From: Bacteriovoracaceae bacterium
GTDB taxonomy: Bacteria > Bdellovibrionota > Bacteriovoracia > Bacteriovoracales > Bacteriovoracaceae
DNA: 34,003 nt
Assembly (NCBI GenBank): GCA_018675575.1
Contig: JABGXW010000062.1
Coordinates: forward strand, 1 to 34,003
Reading direction: 5' to 3'
The translations under genes and the position numbers were made by a program. Below are positions 16,933 through 24,916 of this stretch, piece by piece (position 1 is the stretch's first letter; every line of letters begins with the position of its first letter). The notes under the pieces were generated by a model. The model saw nothing but the letters and a program-made list of their open reading frames with translations, ran no database searches and had not been told where the DNA came from.

Positions 16933-17574
16933 TTAAAGCACACTATATGTTGATGAACCTAAAAGAGTTGTACAAGATAGTTTGGTTAAATTTATTTTTA
17001 AATTAGCGCCGGTGCCATTAGGGATGAGAGCTCCGATAGGATCTCCCTCTTCGTCGTTACCAGCATTATTATTCATCACTTCATTTATTTGTGAACTTAT
17101 TCCATCATAATAAGCAGCATTAGAGGGAGTTCTTATGCCAATAAGTCTATCAAGTAATTGTACTGTTATTTCAGCTGGTGAAAGAGTGCCATAATCAAGA
17201 GAACTAAATTGAGAATCATCATCAATGAATACATCACAATAGGCAAATGCCAGCCTTGTGACTGCGACTTGATGAAAAGGGGTAAAACTAGAGGGCTTAT
17301 GACCTGCAGGTAGTGAATTTCTGATGAGAAGATATTCTGCATTGACGTTGGATTCTCCCACATCAATGCCTGTTAATTTAGAAAGAGTCATATTAAACTG
17401 ATTAAATGTTTTAGCAGCGATACCAGAGTCTACGACACCTTCAGGAATAGTAAGATTTGAGGCAATGATATTTATTTCGGCACTCTTTTTTTCACCGCCT
17501 CCACTAAGACAGGAGACGACAGATGAAAGAAAGAGTAAAATAATTATTATATTAATGGTTTTATTTTTTTTCAT
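16933..17574 (-). CDS. Lipoprotein of the cytochrome operon, unknown function
   Basis: From the ATG at 17574 the protein is 213 residues: a basic N-terminus, hydrophobic helix, and lipobox VVSC (Cys22), followed by a Gly/Ser linker. GGGA lies 8 bases upstream. A longer TTG start at 17592 would overlap the preceding gene and push the signal inward, so it is less likely. The mature part is mainly helical with two further cysteines (in AFAYCDVFID and TKLSCTTLL) and no CxxCH. I do not recognise the family. Its place between a haem protein and a Tat-exported DUF1501-like protein suggests it is part of the same exported complex. Confidence 0.6.
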   Translation of the reverse strand: MKKNKTINIIIILLFLSSVVSCLSGGGEKKSAEINIIASNLTIPEGVVDSGIAAKTFNQFNMTLSKLTGIDVGESNVNAEYLLIRNSLPAGHKPSSFTPFHQVAVTRLAFAYCDVFIDDDSQFSSLDYGTLSPAEITVQLLDRLIGIRTPSNAAYYDGISSQINEVMNNNAGNDEEGDPIGALIPNGTGANLKINLTKLSCTTLLGSSTYSVL

Positions 17575-17576
17575 GA

Positions 17577-19013
17577 CTATTGTCCCATACAAGCGAGTGA
17601 GGTTTTCATAAATAAATTTTTCATATTGAAATTGTCATTTTGGTAATAAGTAGAAAGTTTTCCCACTAAGTCTAATTCTATTTCAGATGTAGCTTCTTTA
17701 TAACAAACTGTTTTAAAAACTTGTTTTGCCATACAGCGATGAAATTCTTTAGTTTCAGAATACATACTTGCTAAAGATGTAATTCCTTGACCACCAGGAA
17801 GAGAACCCCATTCAAAGCTCGCGTTTTGACCCTCTAAAGAATTATTCATCCAACCATCATCTTGAGTAATAAACCCTTCTGGAAAGATTGAATTATGATT
17901 CATTTTTGGAACGACGACACCTTGATTGTAGACAATTGCTCCATCAGGAAAATCGTAGTAAGCGAATGCACCGGCATGAGAATCCATAACAGCATGACAA
18001 CCTACACATAGAGATTTAAATGTTTCAGAATCACCACCTGGAGATCTGTCGACATCTCTTCGCACTCGAAAATCAGGTGTATTTGTATCATTTATGTCCA
18101 TCATGTCTTTACAGAAAAAGTTCTTCATCGCCGATTGAAAATTTCTTCTATTCGTTCCAGCAGTCATATTTGCCTTGCCCCAGGCCCTCGTTGAAAAAAG
18201 TCCTGAGATGGCCTGTGCATCTTGATGAAGTCTTACTTCTTGTGATTTATGAACGAGAAGTCTAGAGTCGTGCAAGCTTAAACCTTGATTTTCTATGTCA
18301 TCATAATGTGCGTTAGTATGCTTGATCAGGTTTGTTGATAAAGTTGTATCTAAATGTGGGATCAAATATCTATCATTTGAACTTCCAGCAATAAATTCCG
18401 AGCGAGTCATTGTTGTAAATGTGCAGAGCTTTTCAGTTCCATTTGCAATCAGTGGATCGACAAAAATAAATCGCCCGTTTCTATCGCCAGTGGGAATTTG
18501 TTTGCAGAATGTACATTCTGGGACTCCACTGCAAGTATTTAATCTTGAAGAGGAATCTGTATATATAAGTTGAGAAGAATTAGTAGTACTATTTGAAATA
18601 ACTTTACCAGACATTTTGATTCCCGCGGCCATATATACAGAGTTATTATGGAGAATTTCATTGAATGGTCTGTTATCTCTAACGTAACCAATTACAGTTG
18701 CTGATAAGTCAGTGAGTGGAAACATTTTTGTGTAGTCCACATTTGTCCATGGAGAAGCAAAGTTTTTTACAGTTATATTGTAGAATGATCCCATAGAAGA
18801 AAGACCGGCCCGTGAGTCTATGATATCTTCAGCAACTTCCATTGATTGTCCTGCTGTTAATTTCCCCGCAATTATAGAAACTTCTTGTTCAGTAGCGGTT
18901 AGTCCTGTTAGGGAAGAGTAGAGTTTCCGCGCCTGATCTCTTCTCCCCGCAAAAGCAGTGCTAGAAAGAGCGACTAGTAAAAATGGGATAAGAATTTCTC
19001 CAATCTTATTCAT
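17577..19013 (-). CDS. Exported mono-haem protein with DUF1588-like region
   Basis: A 478-residue protein with a signal peptide (cleavage after STAFA before Gly-Arg-Arg). A single CxxCH haem site, Cys336-His340 (CVGCH), sits in the context CHAVMDSHAGAFAYYDF, which matches the haem-bearing DUF1588-type pattern (CxxCH, Asp, Gly, Phe-x-x-Phe/Tyr-Asp). Upstream of it, TRAWGKANMTAGTNRRNF also fits that family. A second pair, Cys167-x-x-Cys170 followed by Lys171, resembles the rare CxxCK haem site. It is first in the operon, with GGAGAA before the ATG. It is probably periplasmic and an electron-transfer partner of the downstream tri-haem protein. Confidence 0.65.
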   Translation of the reverse strand: MNKIGEILIPFLLVALSSTAFAGRRDQARKLYSSLTGLTATEQEVSIIAGKLTAGQSMEVAEDIIDSRAGLSSMGSFYNITVKNFASPWTNVDYTKMFPLTDLSATVIGYVRDNRPFNEILHNNSVYMAAGIKMSGKVISNSTTNSSQLIYTDSSSRLNTCSGVPECTFCKQIPTGDRNGRFIFVDPLIANGTEKLCTFTTMTRSEFIAGSSNDRYLIPHLDTTLSTNLIKHTNAHYDDIENQGLSLHDSRLLVHKSQEVRLHQDAQAISGLFSTRAWGKANMTAGTNRRNFQSAMKNFFCKDMMDINDTNTPDFRVRRDVDRSPGGDSETFKSLCVGCHAVMDSHAGAFAYYDFPDGAIVYNQGVVVPKMNHNSIFPEGFITQDDGWMNNSLEGQNASFEWGSLPGGQGITSLASMYSETKEFHRCMAKQVFKTVCYKEATSEIELDLVGKLSTYYQNDNFNMKNLFMKTSLACMGQ

Positions 19014-19039
19014 TGCACTTCTCCATTTACGTATGTCTG

Positions 19040-19068
19040 CTTATAGTTTATCGAAACAATTGACTAAA
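19040..19068 (-). promoter_or_regulatory. Candidate promoter for the cytochrome operon
   Basis: On the minus strand TTTAGT (19068-19063) and TATAAG (19045-19040) are separated by 17 bases, 27 bases before the ATG at 19013. The -10 element matches 5 of 6 positions and the -35 only 3 of 6. The sequence is AT-rich, so a chance match is possible. Confidence 0.3.
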
Positions 19069-19236
19069 AAGGTTAGTTATTCTTCTCGTTAAAGAGGGAG
19101 AGAGGACTAAAGTCAGTAAATACAGGCTATTACAGCTCGCGCACCACCTCTTATTTTTTATGATTTCTTAAAAGTCTGATAAATATATGCAAACTTTTAA
19201 TGGCATAATGACAAAAAGGTTACAATTAAACTTAGT

Positions 19237-19270
19237 ATCAGAATATTATAGATATATATAATATTCTGAT
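19237..19270. repeat. Perfect 13-bp inverted repeat, 8-base loop
   Basis: ATCAGAATATTAT (19237-19249) is followed after 8 bases by its exact reverse complement (19258-19270). It lies in the 395-base divergent gap between the cytochrome operon and the PAP2 gene, 22 bases upstream of a candidate promoter for PAP2. There is no T-run, so it looks more like an operator or structured upstream element than a terminator. The rest of 19014-19408 shows no gene. Confidence 0.7.
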
Positions 19271-19291
19271 TTAAAACATTGAATCGTAAGA

Positions 19292-19321
19292 TCGAGACAA
19301 TTAATTCATAAGTGTTATAAT
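19292..19321 (+). promoter_or_regulatory. Candidate extended -10 promoter for the PAP2-eptA pair
   Basis: TCGAGA (19292-19297) and TATAAT (19316-19321) are 18 bases apart, and the -10 is preceded by TGT, forming an extended -10 (TGTTATAAT). Transcription would start near 19328 and leave an untranslated leader of about 80 bases before the ATG at 19409. Confidence 0.45.
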
Positions 19322-19408
19322 TATATAAAAGGAAATGTCTTAATTAATTTTATAGTTCTTTTTTACTTCTATATAATTATAATGTTTTAGATAATATTTA
19401 ACAAACAG

Positions 19409-20128
19409 ATGAAAACATATAAGCATTACAAAATGCCCTTTCTATTCATTCTACTTCTTGGTCTCGTCTTTTTATTTCATGATCATCAAATTGATCTATT
19501 TTTAATGTCGATGATATTCGATGAAAATAATGGATTCACTTATCAGAATAACTTTTGGTTAGAAAAAATATTTCATAAGGGGGGAGTACTCTTGGTAGGG
19601 GCGATTGGTGTCGGAATTCTTAGCAGAATGGTGTATCTTTTTAAAAATCGTCAAATAAATAAAGAAAAATTATTGGAGTTAGGATTCTTATTCTGTTCGG
19701 TACTGATCTCTGTCATTGTAATAAAATTTCTAAAATCTATTACTGTCTTGGCATGCCCATGGAATTTGGAGGCATTTGGGGGGAGTAGACCTTTTCAGCC
19801 TCTTTGGACATTATTTTCAAAAGATTACAGAATTGGATATTGCTTTCCCTCGGGACATGCTTCCGCTGGCTATAGCTTTTTTGCATTATATTTTGCCCGT
19901 GCTCTTCATCATGAACCAATCAAAAAAAATCTCCTGCCCGGTTTTTTCTTAGGTTTAATTTTCGGAGTAACACAGCAATTTAGAGGTGCCCATTTTGCTT
20001 CGCATGACTTAGCAACTATAATGCTCTGTTTATGGATTCCTTGGGTACTTTCTTCTATAATATGGCTTATTAGAAAGAGTGGAGGTAATTATTTTTCAAA
20101 GATCAAAAGATATATTTATAAAATTTAA
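19409..20128 (+). CDS. PAP2-family membrane phosphatase (lipid A/undecaprenyl phosphate type)
   Basis: A 239-residue inner membrane protein with about six hydrophobic helices. The PAP2 motifs are present: KFLKSITVLACPW as the first motif region, the second motif PSGH (Pro147-His150), and a third motif variant RGAHFASHD (Arg192, His195, His199, Asp200). The histidines of motifs 2 and 3 face the periplasm and remove phosphate from lipid substrates. The gene overlaps an EptA-type transferase by 50 bases. This parallels Helicobacter pylori, where the lipid A 1-phosphatase LpxE gene sits beside eptA, so a lipid A phosphatase role is a reasonable inference. The ATG has only a weak ribosome site. 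Confidence 0.75.
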   Translation: MKTYKHYKMPFLFILLLGLVFLFHDHQIDLFLMSMIFDENNGFTYQNNFWLEKIFHKGGVLLVGAIGVGILSRMVYLFKNRQINKEKLLELGFLFCSVLISVIVIKFLKSITVLACPWNLEAFGGSRPFQPLWTLFSKDYRIGYCFPSGHASAGYSFFALYFARALHHEPIKKNLLPGFFLGLIFGVTQQFRGAHFASHDLATIMLCLWIPWVLSSIIWLIRKSGGNYFSKIKRYIYKI

Positions 20129-21698
20129 TCATGAGATAAAATCTCAATATTTAATATCTTTTATTAGTCTTGGCCTAGTTCTCTTCTACAATTTAAGCTT
20201 TTTCGAAAACGTATCGAAGCATTATTTAGTGACTGCGAGTAATATGCCTTTTTATTTCTCTTTAGGTCTTCTCCTCTTTGCCATCCATTGCTTAGTTATG
20301 TTACTTTTTGACTTCCCTTTTATCTTTAAACTTGTCGTGATCCCAGTGATAATGGTTTCATCCACGGCAGCTTATGTCATGGATAGTTTTCATTACATGA
20401 TAGATTATCAAGTTTTCCAAATTATTCTTGAGGCCGACTTTAAAGAGGCGATGGAATTTATTAATATCTACATGCTTTTATATGTCAGTTTACTTGGAGT
20501 TTTGCCTTCATTACTCCTTTTTAAGACAAAAATTGTTTGTATGAATTGGAAAAATAAAATAAAATTTGGCTTATTCATTTTCGTTTTACTAGGAGGAAAT
20601 ATCGGCCTGATGGGAAAAGAATACGCTTCTTTTTTTAGAAATCATAAACCTGTTCGTTATTTTACAAATCCTATTACATATATTTACTCAATGATAAAAT
20701 TTACTAAAATCCAATTTAAGAATAGAAATATCGAATTTTCTAAAATAGCACTTGATGCCAAAAGATCTGAAACGAATGACTTAGAAAAAAAGAAGTTAGT
20801 TATTCTTGTCATAGGGGAAACTGCGAGAGCTCATAATTTTAGTTTAAATGGGTATAAACGAGATACTAATCCTCTCCTATCTCAAAGAACGGATATTGTA
20901 AGCCTAAGAGACGCTTACTCATGTGGCACAGAAACTTCAAAATCATTGCCCTGTATGCTCTCAAAATTTAATCGTAAGGACTTCACAAGGCATCGAGGCA
21001 AGTACTTTGAGAATGTTTTAGATGTCCTTAAAAGAATGAATGTGAGAGTTCAATGGCGTGACAACGATAGTGGCTGTAAAGGACTTTGTGACCGTGTAGA
21101 ATACCTTGACTTAAACCTCGCTGATATCAAACCTCATTGCAAGAATAAAGATTGTTTTGATGAAGTTTTACTTTATAAGTTACAAGAATTTATAGACGAG
21201 CAGGAAACGGATACTATCATTGTCCTCCACAAAAAAGGAAACCATGGACCAGCTTACTTTAAGCGCTATCCCAAAAAATTCGAAAAATTTACTCCAACTT
21301 GTTTAACCGAAAGATTACAAGATTGTGAAACGAAGTATATTGTTAATGCTTACGACAACATCATACACTACACAGACTTCTTTTTAAATTCACTGATAGA
21401 AAAGTTAAAAATGAATGAAGAGAAATTTGATCCTATGATGATATATGTCTCCGACCATGGAGAGTCATTAGGGGAGGGAGGAGTCTATTTACACGCTATG
21501 CCTTATTGGATTGCTCCAAAAGTACAAAAACATATTCCTTTTATATTTTGGGGTGGAGAATATTTTAAAGAAAAAATCGATCAATTAAGGTTGAGAGAAA
21601 ATGAAACTTTCTCCCATGACAACCTTTTTCATACTTTAATTGGTCTGTTCAACGTTCAAACAAAAGAATATAACAAATCTCTAGATTTACTAAAATGA
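20079..21698 (+). CDS. eptA: EptA-type phosphoethanolamine transferase (lipid A modification)
   Basis: A 539-residue protein: five N-terminal TM helices (to about residue 180), then a periplasmic sulfatase-fold domain. It transfers phosphoethanolamine from phosphatidylethanolamine to lipid A. Active-site motifs are visible: Glu247 (VIGETARAHNFSLNGY), Thr286 in SCGTETSKSLPCM (predicted nucleophile by spacing) and Asp459-His460 (VSDHGESLGEGG). Paired cysteines (CKGLC, CKNKDC, CLTERLQDC) match the disulfide pattern of EptA/MCR proteins. The GTG at 20079 lies 50 bases inside the PAP2 gene and has only GAAAGA upstream. A perfect GGAGGT at 20081-20086 precedes an in-frame ATT at 20091, so the true start is uncertain. 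Family confidence is high. Confidence 0.88.
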   Translation: MEVIIFQRSKDIFIKFNHEIKSQYLISFISLGLVLFYNLSFFENVSKHYLVTASNMPFYFSLGLLLFAIHCLVMLLFDFPFIFKLVVIPVIMVSSTAAYVMDSFHYMIDYQVFQIILEADFKEAMEFINIYMLLYVSLLGVLPSLLLFKTKIVCMNWKNKIKFGLFIFVLLGGNIGLMGKEYASFFRNHKPVRYFTNPITYIYSMIKFTKIQFKNRNIEFSKIALDAKRSETNDLEKKKLVILVIGETARAHNFSLNGYKRDTNPLLSQRTDIVSLRDAYSCGTETSKSLPCMLSKFNRKDFTRHRGKYFENVLDVLKRMNVRVQWRDNDSGCKGLCDRVEYLDLNLADIKPHCKNKDCFDEVLLYKLQEFIDEQETDTIIVLHKKGNHGPAYFKRYPKKFEKFTPTCLTERLQDCETKYIVNAYDNIIHYTDFFLNSLIEKLKMNEEKFDPMMIYVSDHGESLGEGGVYLHAMPYWIAPKVQKHIPFIFWGGEYFKEKIDQLRLRENETFSHDNLFHTLIGLFNVQTKEYNKSLDLLK

Positions 21699-21759
21699 TG
21701 CAAAGCTCTTTATTGTTGCAAGTCAATTAAGTTATTCGAGCAATACTTTTTGATAATTT

Positions 21760-21803
21760 CTAAATGGCTTACTGTAAACATCACTTTACTTGACTAAATG
21801 GCT
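21760..21803. repeat. Short direct repeat upstream of the FecR gene
   Basis: CTAAATGGCT occurs at 21760-21769 and again at 21794-21803, 34 bases apart, in the 207-base gap before the operon starting at 21906. The spacing is near three helical turns, as for a pair of regulator sites. No other support is visible. Confidence 0.3.
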
Positions 21804-21905
21804 ACCTGACACGTTAAGCTAATTATAAATAAAACTTAAATTATTTACTTGATATGTTGATATTTATGACTAATCTTTTATTCAACGATAAATTCTATAT
21901 TTAAC

Positions 21906-22667
21906 ATGGATTTTAAAATAAAAATATTTCAGTTACTTACTTGTTTCACATTCGTTTACGGAGGCGTAGCTCTGGGTGCCGAGCTGAAATATTATAAAGG
22001 AGAAGTTCGGGTTTTAAGGGGCGCTCTGGAGCTCCCAGTTCAACCAAACTTGACTTTAAAGCATAATGATAAATTGAGGTTAGGAGCGAAGTCTTTAGCT
22101 ATCATTGTTACAAAGGCATCTACAGTCAAAATCTCAGAACATTCAACTTATATACTGGACCTAAGGCAACCGGAAATATTGAGTGGAACATTGTCAAAAG
22201 GAAGCCTTGTTGTACAATTTCTAAAATCAAAATTAATTAAACAACTAAATAAAGATAAACTTGAATCGAAAATATTAAAAATACAGACAAGATCTGCCTC
22301 TATTGCTGTTAGAGGGACAAAGTTTTTTACTTATACAGGAGTAAAAATAGGGTCAGTTTTAACCGTAGAAAGTGGAATTGTAGATTTTAAAGGGAAGCAA
22401 CAAAACAAAGCGATTAAACTTAATGATAAAACTTCTTCATTAACTAATGAGAATGAAAAAGCTTTAAGGCCCAGAGAATTTGGCTTTGAAAAAGATATAA
22501 ATTGGAACTTTGAAAGTAATAATAAAGAAGATAATTTAGAGCATAATCCTAGACTTTATGCAAAATTGGAAAAGACTTGGGAGGATTACAAAACTGAACA
22601 AACAACAGAATGGAAAAATCATAAATCAGACTTAGAAAATAAATGGAAAAATATATTTAAAGATTGA
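21906..22667 (+). CDS. FecR-domain exported protein
   Basis: A 253-residue protein with a signal peptide (cleavage near VALGA before Glu-Leu). Residues about 30-165 form a FecR domain: an early G-x-V-x-V strand (KGEVRVLRG), the LRLGAKSLAIIV block and the hallmark ILKIQTRSASIAVRGTKF. Unlike FecR proper there is no cytoplasmic part or TM anchor for a sigma factor, so this is a free periplasmic FecR domain, as in many secreted proteins with peptidoglycan or surface roles. The tail (about 200-253) is charged, Trp-rich and helical (Trp at regular spacing). It lacks a clear ribosome site. First gene of a six-gene operon. Confidence 0.75.
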   Translation: MDFKIKIFQLLTCFTFVYGGVALGAELKYYKGEVRVLRGALELPVQPNLTLKHNDKLRLGAKSLAIIVTKASTVKISEHSTYILDLRQPEILSGTLSKGSLVVQFLKSKLIKQLNKDKLESKILKIQTRSASIAVRGTKFFTYTGVKIGSVLTVESGIVDFKGKQQNKAIKLNDKTSSLTNENEKALRPREFGFEKDINWNFESNNKEDNLEHNPRLYAKLEKTWEDYKTEQTTEWKNHKSDLENKWKNIFKD

Positions 22668-22691
22668 AAATTAAATAAACCCAAAGGAGAA

Positions 22692-23342
22692 ATGATGAAA
22701 AAAATTATAAGTTTAGCACTACTTTTAGGACTTGCTAGTTGTGGTTCAACACCAGAAATTGAAAAAGAAATTGAAAAGAATCCAGAGAGAGAGTTGACTA
22801 AGGATTATGTATTAATGAATGCATCTAACAAATCTCTTCCAACATGGATTAAGATTCCTTCGCAAGGTGATCGAGCAAAACAAAGAGTAAAAAATAGATA
22901 TTTTGTAAATGAAGCTGCTCATAAAAGTAAAAGACTATGTATTCGATCAGCTTCTGCAAGAGCAGCTGCCAAAATCGCCCAAGAAATTGCACAGTTTATG
23001 AAAAATACTTACTCAGAAGCTAGCCAAGGTGGCGGGGATGAAGAAGTTTCTGAATATATGCAAGAACAGCTAGCTACTGAATCACAAGCATTTATTGTTG
23101 GATCTTCAGTACTTCAAACATATTGGGAAAAGAGGTCATATCAAACAAAGCTCGGCGCAGAGGAAGATGTTAAAACCTATAATTGTTTTGCTTTAGTTAA
23201 AATGAGCAAAACAAATCTTGAAAAGGCAGTTCAGAAATCAAGATCAAAGTTATTAAATGGAATTTCAAATCCTGAAGTAAAGAAAAAAACCAATAAGGCG
23301 CTTAATATGGTTGAAAAAAAATTCTCTGACCTGGAAGCGTAA
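22692..23342 (+). CDS. Lipoprotein with LPP20-like region
   Basis: A 216-residue lipoprotein; start MMKKIISLALLLGLASC with lipobox LASC (Cys17) and a strong AAAGGAGA before the ATG pair (ATG at 22692 or 22695). The middle (about 75-110), CIRSASARAAAKIAQEIAQFM, resembles the start of LPP20/FlgP-type domains seen in the next gene. The C-terminal part is Lys-rich. Its stop overlaps the start of the next gene by one base. It is likely an outer membrane component of the same assembly as the LPP20- and LpoB-like proteins. Confidence 0.6.
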   Translation: MMKKIISLALLLGLASCGSTPEIEKEIEKNPERELTKDYVLMNASNKSLPTWIKIPSQGDRAKQRVKNRYFVNEAAHKSKRLCIRSASARAAAKIAQEIAQFMKNTYSEASQGGGDEEVSEYMQEQLATESQAFIVGSSVLQTYWEKRSYQTKLGAEEDVKTYNCFALVKMSKTNLEKAVQKSRSKLLNGISNPEVKKKTNKALNMVEKKFSDLEA

Positions 23343-24283
23343 TGAATAAATTAGCTTCTATATGTCTTTCGTTTGCTATCTTCACTACAATCACCCAGGC
23401 AAAAGAACCTGCTTGGGTGAAAGATATTTCTAAAGGCTGTAAAAAAAGAAAAGAACTCTGTGCAGTAGGAATAGGGGAGGGAAAAGGGCAGGCTACAAGA
23501 CATGCACGTGTTGAATTAGCAAAAATTTTTGAAAATAAATTATCTTCAAAATTCAAGTCAAACTTAAGCTCAAGTGGACAAGATATTTTAGAAGATTTAT
23601 CTGAAGAAATTGAAGAAACGACAGATGTTGTCTTAGAGGGCGTTAGTATTAAGGCAACCTATGAGGACTCTACCGACTTCTATGCTCTTGCTGTTGTCAA
23701 TAAGTCAAAGGTAATCTCAGGATTAATGAAAGAAATTAGAAAAATTGATGAGAAAATGAAAGTTCTAGTGAGTGAAAACTCTGGGTCTGCAACTGTAAAA
23801 CTCGAAAGATATTATTTAAAAAGAGAAATATTATTGAAAAAATATGAGTTTTTATCAGGGGGATCAATAAAATCTCCTGTTAGTTTTGGAGAAATATTTG
23901 CAAAAAAGAAAGCTACTGTAAATAGTATGATAATTCATGTTTATGTAGATGAAGATGATCCTAAGCTAATGGAGGCTGCAATTGTAAAATCATTATCTGA
24001 CTCTGGTTATCGAATAACAACGGGTAGAAAGAGAAATAAGCACTCAACTCATGTTGTAACTGGAGAGTTGGTAACTGATAAACAATATATGAAAGTTGAA
24101 GGGTTTGAGAAATATAAAATTAATCTAAAGCTTTCAGCTTGGTCAAAAGGAAAAGTAGAAACTGGACACTTAAACTTTTCTTCTACAGAAGTAGGTAGGT
24201 CTGAGTCTCAAGCTTTCGAAAAGGCAGTACCCAAGTTAGAATCATATATACAAGATAATATAACAAAATTAAATATTGATTAA
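23342..24283 (+). CDS. Exported LPP20-domain protein
   Basis: A 313-residue protein with a signal peptide (cleavage after ITQA before Lys-Glu-Pro). The mature N-terminus has the typical LPP20 pattern: PAWVKD, a short Cys pair region (CKKRKELC), then AVGIGEGKGQATRHARVELAKI and a following helix to about residue 110, closed by a strand (FYALAVVNKSKV). Residues about 195-313 form a second, beta-rich region whose first strand is IIHVYVDEDD. Its start overlaps the stop of the upstream gene by one base, and it ends 14 bases before an LpoB-like gene. The LPP20 call is good; the second domain is unassigned. Confidence 0.7.
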   Translation: MNKLASICLSFAIFTTITQAKEPAWVKDISKGCKKRKELCAVGIGEGKGQATRHARVELAKIFENKLSSKFKSNLSSSGQDILEDLSEEIEETTDVVLEGVSIKATYEDSTDFYALAVVNKSKVISGLMKEIRKIDEKMKVLVSENSGSATVKLERYYLKREILLKKYEFLSGGSIKSPVSFGEIFAKKKATVNSMIIHVYVDEDDPKLMEAAIVKSLSDSGYRITTGRKRNKHSTHVVTGELVTDKQYMKVEGFEKYKINLKLSAWSKGKVETGHLNFSSTEVGRSESQAFEKAVPKLESYIQDNITKLNID

Positions 24284-24297
24284 TAAAAGGAGATATC

Positions 24298-24912
24298 ATG
24301 AAAATTAATGTTTTAGTTTCAATCATACTAATCGCACTAACAGTAACAAGCTGTGGTGGATTTAAAGCGAAGCGTGTAGATGCAAATGAATCAGATGATA
24401 AGGCAATGGAGATTACAGATAAATGGGTTAATAGAGATACCGAATTAACTGTAAAAAAAATCTTAAAACAAATAGAAGGTCATAGAGGCTTTCAGCGTTA
24501 TTTAAAAAAGCACAGGAAACAGCCAAAAATATTTATTTCTGAAGTACAAAATAGAACTTCAAATGCTTATTTTCCAATCGAAGACTTCAATGATGAATTA
24601 TTAAATGAATTTTCTCAGTCTGGTGAGTTTATTCTTATTGATGCTTCAGCAAGAGATAAGGTTCTAAAAGAAATTCAATATCAAAATGATGGGATGGTTT
24701 CCGCAAACGAAGTTAAATCCATTGGAAATGCTGCAGGTGCAGATCTTTTAGTTTTTGGCGCTGTTAGAATGAAACCAAAGACCAGAGATGGCAAAACAAT
24801 AAAAGAGTATTCTATTAATATACGTATGACTGATCTTGAAAGAGGAATTGAAGTTTTAAGAACTAGAGCAAAAGTTCAAAAATATTCAGAACAATCTAGT
24901 GGGGGCTGGTAG
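24298..24912 (+). CDS. LpoB-like outer membrane lipoprotein (penicillin-binding protein activator family)
   Basis: A 204-residue lipoprotein with lipobox TVTSC (Cys19) and a strong AAGGAGAT before the ATG. The C-terminal domain fits the LpoB family: an opening strand KIFISEVQNRTS, a helix DFNDELLNEFSQSGEFILID, a DKVLKEIQYQNDGMV helix, then GNAAGADLLVFGAVRM and a closing YSINIRMTDLERGIEVLRTRA. LpoB activates the bifunctional peptidoglycan synthase PBP1B from the outer membrane in E. coli; whether this protein does the same is inference. Its neighbour at 24917 is COG3014-like, a frequent LpoB partner by gene order. Confidence 0.78.
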   Translation: MKINVLVSIILIALTVTSCGGFKAKRVDANESDDKAMEITDKWVNRDTELTVKKILKQIEGHRGFQRYLKKHRKQPKIFISEVQNRTSNAYFPIEDFNDELLNEFSQSGEFILIDASARDKVLKEIQYQNDGMVSANEVKSIGNAAGADLLVFGAVRMKPKTRDGKTIKEYSINIRMTDLERGIEVLRTRAKVQKYSEQSSGGW

Positions 24913-24916
24913 CTAG

